Shown: in pieces, positions 60,593-64,000 of the stretch | How positions within the stretch are numbered: position 1 is the first letter of the stretch | How the letters are laid out: every line of letters begins with the position of its first letter | From: Pseudobdellovibrionaceae bacterium | GTDB taxonomy: Bacteria > Bdellovibrionota > Bdellovibrionia > Bdellovibrionales > Bdellovibrionaceae | Reading direction: 5' to 3' | Assembly (NCBI GenBank): GCA_030158485.1 | Contig: JAOASS010000015.1 | Location: 61,324-125,323 of the forward strand | Length of the DNA stretch: 64,000 nucleotides | Program-made: the position numbers and the translations under genes | Notes under the pieces: model-generated | What the model saw: the letters and a program-made list of their open reading frames with translations, nothing else | Database searches by the model: none | What the model was told of the DNA's origin: nothing

Positions 60593-61834
60593 TTAAGGAA
60601 CTAAACGCCGCAACTCATCAAGAGATTTTTCGAGATTAAGACGACCGCGGGTCAAAGTTTTTGAGTTTTTACCAGGAACAACATCGACTCCTTGCAATAT
60701 TGCCTCTTTGATTTGCAAATTTGTGGCTGTTGGTTTGGCGCTCCATAAAATTGCGGCAGCACCAGCTACGAAGGGTGCAGCCATACTTGTTCCATCCATC
60801 GTTAGGTATCTTCCGCCAAAAGCTGTGCTCAAAATACTGACTCCGGGGGCTGTTAAGTGTGCGTTTCTGAAGCCGGTATTGGACCAAGCGGGAACTAAAT
60901 CAAAAAGGTCAGAAGCAGAAACCGTGATTTGTCCTGCTAAATTATAAATTGCTGGGTAAAACGGAGTCACATCAATATCGGCGCCACTGTTCCCTGCGGC
61001 GACAACAAGCAAAATTCCTTTTTGACTGAGCTCCATAAAAACATTTGCTAGTGATTCCGAACAGCCAGAACCTCCCCAACTCGAATTTACAACTTTAACT
61101 TCGCGTGCTGCCGCATATTGCAAGGCCAAAACGGCATCGCCCAATGTTCCACTTCCGGAACCATCTAAAAATGATGCGGGGACTATTTGTGATTGGGGCG
61201 CTACGCCTGACATAAACCCTTCATTTGGATCAGCAGCAATAACGCCGGCCACATGACTTCCATGATCATTTGTTTGGGTAGAAGCAGAAGCTGATAAAAA
61301 AGCGAATCCTAAATAGTCATCAACATATCCGTTTTCGTCATCATCGCGCCCATTGTCCGGAGTTTCTTTTGTGTTAATAGCAATACGTGTTCGAAGTTGA
61401 GGGTGCGTGACATCAATTACAGAATCAACAACTGCTACTTTTACATTTTGTCCTTTGAAGCCCTCTGCCCAGACTGCGGATGTTCCAATAAGACTTTGTC
61501 CCCAGTCATCACGACTTTGGTCTGTTGAGTTAATCATCTGTGAACTTATTGGCTGAATTAAATTAATTTTTTGATTGATTTGGACATGTTTAATTTTTTG
61601 TACGTGCAAAGCCACGAATTTTTGTTTGAAACTTTCGGGATCCACACCTTTTTCCACAGAAAAAGAGCCATCTTCCCATTGTACAATAAATTCAGTTTCG
61701 ATCGCCGCTGACGTTCGGCATTTCAAAGCATCAAAGCTGGACGTGACCTGGTTTATTTTTCCTGTTTGAGGTGAGCAGCCAGATATCAATATGAAGCAAA
61801 ATAAAAGATTGAACAATTGGCACGATCTGTCCAT
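60593..61834 (-). CDS. Subtilisin-like serine protease, lipoprotein
   Basis: From ATG 61834 the protein has 413 aa. It has a lipoprotein signal (ILISGC, Cys20) and a propeptide-like region (about 35-105). The S8 protease domain follows, with catalytic D137 (AVVDSVIDVTHP), H191 (NDHGSHVAG), oxyanion N282 (AAGNSGAD) and S350 (MDGTSMAAPFVAG). A calcium-site-like DDDENGYVDDYLG lies between Asp and His. All catalytic residues are intact, so it should be an active protease anchored to a membrane or the cell surface. Confidence 0.92.
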   Translation of the reverse strand: MDRSCQLFNLLFCFILISGCSPQTGKINQVTSSFDALKCRTSAAIETEFIVQWEDGSFSVEKGVDPESFKQKFVALHVQKIKHVQINQKINLIQPISSQMINSTDQSRDDWGQSLIGTSAVWAEGFKGQNVKVAVVDSVIDVTHPQLRTRIAINTKETPDNGRDDDENGYVDDYLGFAFLSASASTQTNDHGSHVAGVIAADPNEGFMSGVAPQSQIVPASFLDGSGSGTLGDAVLALQYAAAREVKVVNSSWGGSGCSESLANVFMELSQKGILLVVAAGNSGADIDVTPFYPAIYNLAGQITVSASDLFDLVPAWSNTGFRNAHLTAPGVSILSTAFGGRYLTMDGTSMAAPFVAGAAAILWSAKPTATNLQIKEAILQGVDVVPGKNSKTLTRGRLNLEKSLDELRRLVP

Positions 61835-62029
61835 GAGCGCCACTTTCTGGGAAAATCCTATTCCCAATCCTAAGACCTGCATCGGCAGGACTTAGGTTAC
61901 TTATCGGATCAAAACGGGATTTTCTTGAGCAAAACTAGACCCTTGTTAAGGACATTAAGCGCACCCGACTTCGGACTATTAATTGAAGTACTTGTTAAAC
62001 AAAAAACCTTTTAAAATTAGCATGTTAGT

Positions 62030-62626
62030 ATGAACAAAATAGGACCTATCAAAATTTTAATCGCATTTGTAACAGGTATTTTAACGGGTCTGTTATCAAG
62101 TCAGTACTTCCTCAATAAAAACCCGAAAATAATAGAAAAGCAGACTCAGGAGTTTGCTCAAAATTGTCCACCACCAGAAGGGGTTCTTGCGCCAATTGAA
62201 GAAACAAAAATCGTTCAGCCTATTTTAAAATTAGAAAATGGGACATTTCCAGCGCCTCAGTTTTCAAAAGAAATGCCACGAAATTTTGAATCAAAACATC
62301 CTGGAGAGTTTAAAGTAAAATGGGACTTAATCCCAGGCGCTAGCAAATACAGAGTCAAAATTGTTGATATCAAAAACGAAATAAAACAGACAGCTTCCAC
62401 CGTAAAAGAGACTCTTTATGTTAAGAGAATTCCTTGGGATGGAAGTGACGAACCTTTCGTTAAATATAAAGTTTTTTTAGTTTCAATTAATGAAAATGGA
62501 GAAGAAGGCCCTCCTGGTGAAGTAAGAGCGCTCAAGCTTTATAAAGAACATGCATTTTTTCCGTCAAATAAAAAAGTCAATCCGCTTGAAGCACCTGAAA
62601 TTAAATCGATTACAACAGAAGATTAA
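62030..62626 (+). CDS. Membrane-anchored fibronectin-III-like protein
   Basis: The 198-aa protein has one N-terminal membrane helix (about residues 7-25) with no obvious cleavage or lipid site. A Pro/Glu-rich spacer and one beta-sandwich domain follow (about 88-170): KVKWDLIPGASKYRVKIVD then VKYKVFLVSINENGEEGPPG. This pattern recalls fibronectin type III. Its stop shares a base with the next gene's start (TAATG), so the two are made together. Function unknown. Confidence 0.65.
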   Translation: MNKIGPIKILIAFVTGILTGLLSSQYFLNKNPKIIEKQTQEFAQNCPPPEGVLAPIEETKIVQPILKLENGTFPAPQFSKEMPRNFESKHPGEFKVKWDLIPGASKYRVKIVDIKNEIKQTASTVKETLYVKRIPWDGSDEPFVKYKVFLVSINENGEEGPPGEVRALKLYKEHAFFPSNKKVNPLEAPEIKSITTED

Positions 62627-64000
62627 TGAATCGAAAAATAAACAGAATTTTTATATTTATGCTGATGTTTTATGGGGGATTAATTGACTCCATTTATTCA
62701 ATTGCACAAAATTCAGATCAAGAAATTAAAGAAACAATTCAGAATGAAGATCTTCCGGCAAGAACAGTTAAATTTGAACTGAGTGAGATCGAGGGTAGTT
62801 CAGGTTACGATGTTGAACTTGTTTCAATAGACAGAGTCTGGAAAAAAAACCACAGCTTCAAAATTTCTGGCAAAGTGCTGAGAGTTCGTTTGGCATCAGG
62901 TCGATACCGAGTTCGAACAAGAACATACAACATTGAAAACATAAACGGTGATTGGAGTCAGTGGCGAGACTTTTTCGTCGAGTACAAGCCAGTTGAAAAT
63001 ATTTATCCCCAAGAAGGGGCGTTAATTAAACCGATATCTAAAGAAGATGAAAAAATCATTTTTGAATGGCCTGAAATCAAAGGTGTTTTTGCGTACTTAT
63101 TCGAAGTCAGAACAATTGATGATGAAATTATTGAAAAAAAAATTATAAAAAATTATTTTCGAACTGTTCAATTGCCGATTGGACAAAAGTATAAATGGAA
63201 CATCCAGCCCCTGGCTTATGAAGGCCAAGAAAAAACAATAAAACGACTTTCAAAGTATAATACTTTTGAAGTTGGCAAGCCGATTCCAAACACAACACCT
63301 ATTAGTATCAATGTGGACGGGAATCAAGAGGCTGTTCGTTATGAATATGAATTTGTGAGATTTCTATCATACACAGAAACAACTCCGCCAATTATATATG
63401 AATCAGTTCTTCCAGAGTTTAGAGCCAGCTTAGAGCCAAGTGAATATGAGCTTCGCGTTCGTGCTATCTACAGAAATAATAAAAAAAGCGACTGGGGCCC
63501 TGGTCAAAGATTCTACGTACCGTTTACGTCGGCTGCTGGAAAGTACCCTAAGGAAAATGAAATATTTAATGCAAATCATCCCAAAAAATCGGAAGTAGAA
63601 ATTGCATGGCATCAAGTTGATAAAGCAAAAAAGTATATTCTTTATGTCTTTAATGACCAGAATGAAGTGGTCAATAAAATATCAACTGAAAAAGAAATTG
63701 CAATCGTAAAGCTTCCTGCCGGGGCAAGGTACCATTACCATGTTCAAGCTTATTCATATCGCGAAAAAGAAAGAAAGCCTCCTTCTGTTGGAAGTCGAAC
63801 GATACCCTTTGTTATTTCTGAATATGTTTATCAAAAATTTAGTGAAGCGGAAGAGCCTTCGGATCTTTATGGTTGGGCTAACTGGGTTGGCTCGACAGTG
63901 AACTATAAAAGTAAAAATTTTGATAACAATTCACTAACGACGAATAATATTTTTGGCGGAACGGGACAACTTGCGATTGGATATTGGGAAAGATACACAA
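62626..64000 (+). CDS. Large secreted protein with fibronectin-like repeats, cut by window end
   Basis: An open frame runs from ATG 62626 to the window end, 458 codons without a stop. Residues 1-27 look like a signal peptide (ending YSIAQ). At least three similar beta-sandwich units follow. They can be recognised from IIFEWPEIKGVFAYLFEVRT, YEYEFVRFLSYTE and VEIAWHQVDKAKKYILYVF. The last visible part (GWANWVGSTVNYKS, then GTGQLAIGYWERY) looks like the start of an outer-membrane barrel. A surface role is likely; the family is not recognised. Confidence 0.65.
   Translation, partial: MNRKINRIFIFMLMFYGGLIDSIYSIAQNSDQEIKETIQNEDLPARTVKFELSEIEGSSGYDVELVSIDRVWKKNHSFKISGKVLRVRLASGRYRVRTRTYNIENINGDWSQWRDFFVEYKPVENIYPQEGALIKPISKEDEKIIFEWPEIKGVFAYLFEVRTIDDEIIEKKIIKNYFRTVQLPIGQKYKWNIQPLAYEGQEKTIKRLSKYNTFEVGKPIPNTTPISINVDGNQEAVRYEYEFVRFLSYTETTPPIIYESVLPEFRASLEPSEYELRVRAIYRNNKKSDWGPGQRFYVPFTSAAGKYPKENEIFNANHPKKSEVEIAWHQVDKAKKYILYVFNDQNEVVNKISTEKEIAIVKLPAGARYHYHVQAYSYREKERKPPSVGSRTIPFVISEYVYQKFSEAEEPSDLYGWANWVGSTVNYKSKNFDNNSLTTNNIFGGTGQLAIGYWERYT

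Overview
The window looks like the replication-origin neighbourhood of a Bdellovibrionota-type bacterium with A+T-rich DNA. This rests on three things. The gene order is dnaA-dnaN-recF-gyrB-gyrA, divergent from rpmH-rnpA-yidD-yidC-jag-mnmE-mnmG-rsmG-parA-parB-bactofilin-atp. The DnaA boxes mostly follow NN(A/T)TCCACA, the form I recall being reported for Bdellovibrio. Many small lipoproteins and secreted proteins lie among the housekeeping genes. The genus is an inference, since there is no rRNA in the window.

Layout. 1-2.6 kb: the end of an unknown gene, then the F0 genes atpE and atpB with AtpI/AtpZ-like helpers and a TPR lipoprotein (minus strand). 2.6-11.3 kb: gyrA, gyrB, recF, dnaN, oriC and dnaA (minus). 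11.6-18.6 kb: ribosomal protein L34, RNase P protein, YidD/YidC membrane insertion, Jag, tRNA-U34 modification (MnmE/MnmG) and RsmG (plus). 18.5-21.4 kb: the chromosome segregation locus, with two parS sites around a small lipoprotein gene, then parA, parB and a bactofilin. 21.5-27.3 kb: the rest of the F-type ATP synthase (b', b, delta, alpha, gamma, beta, epsilon), closed by a strong terminator. 27.5-32 kb: an outer-membrane-type protein and mfd. 32-39.4 kb: the membrane arm of complex I (nuoA, H, J, K, L, M, N) without the peripheral-arm genes. 39.4-50 kb: patatin-like lipase, a helix-turn-helix/coiled-coil protein, a secreted protein, lon, two DksA-type proteins, an LpoA-like lipoprotein, dnaJ, grpE and a lipoprotein. 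50-55.6 kb: hemW, a two-domain M16 peptidase, an unknown protein, and tatB/tatC. 55.6-59.2 kb: a three-gene biotin-dependent acyl-CoA carboxylase operon. 59.2-64 kb: asnS, a subtilisin-like lipoprotein and two secreted or anchored beta-sandwich-repeat proteins, the last cut by the window end.

Most genes are ordinary housekeeping genes in tight, overlapping operons, and no gap between genes exceeds 300 bases. The best leads are structural. The oriC carries a DnaA-trio-like unwinding module running into the dnaN start. One parS site sits inside a 38-bp palindrome that overlaps the rsmG stop and could also be a terminator, while a second, perfect parS abuts a start codon. Four of six convergent gene pairs interlock their stop codons by exactly 4 bp. 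ATP synthase and complex I genes are split. ATP synthase subunit c has a signal-peptide-like leader and a Gln/Glu-Ser ion-site pattern. Two DksA paralogues lie side by side, one with a ruined zinc site. I found no CRISPR, tRNA, rRNA, insertion sequence or prophage.
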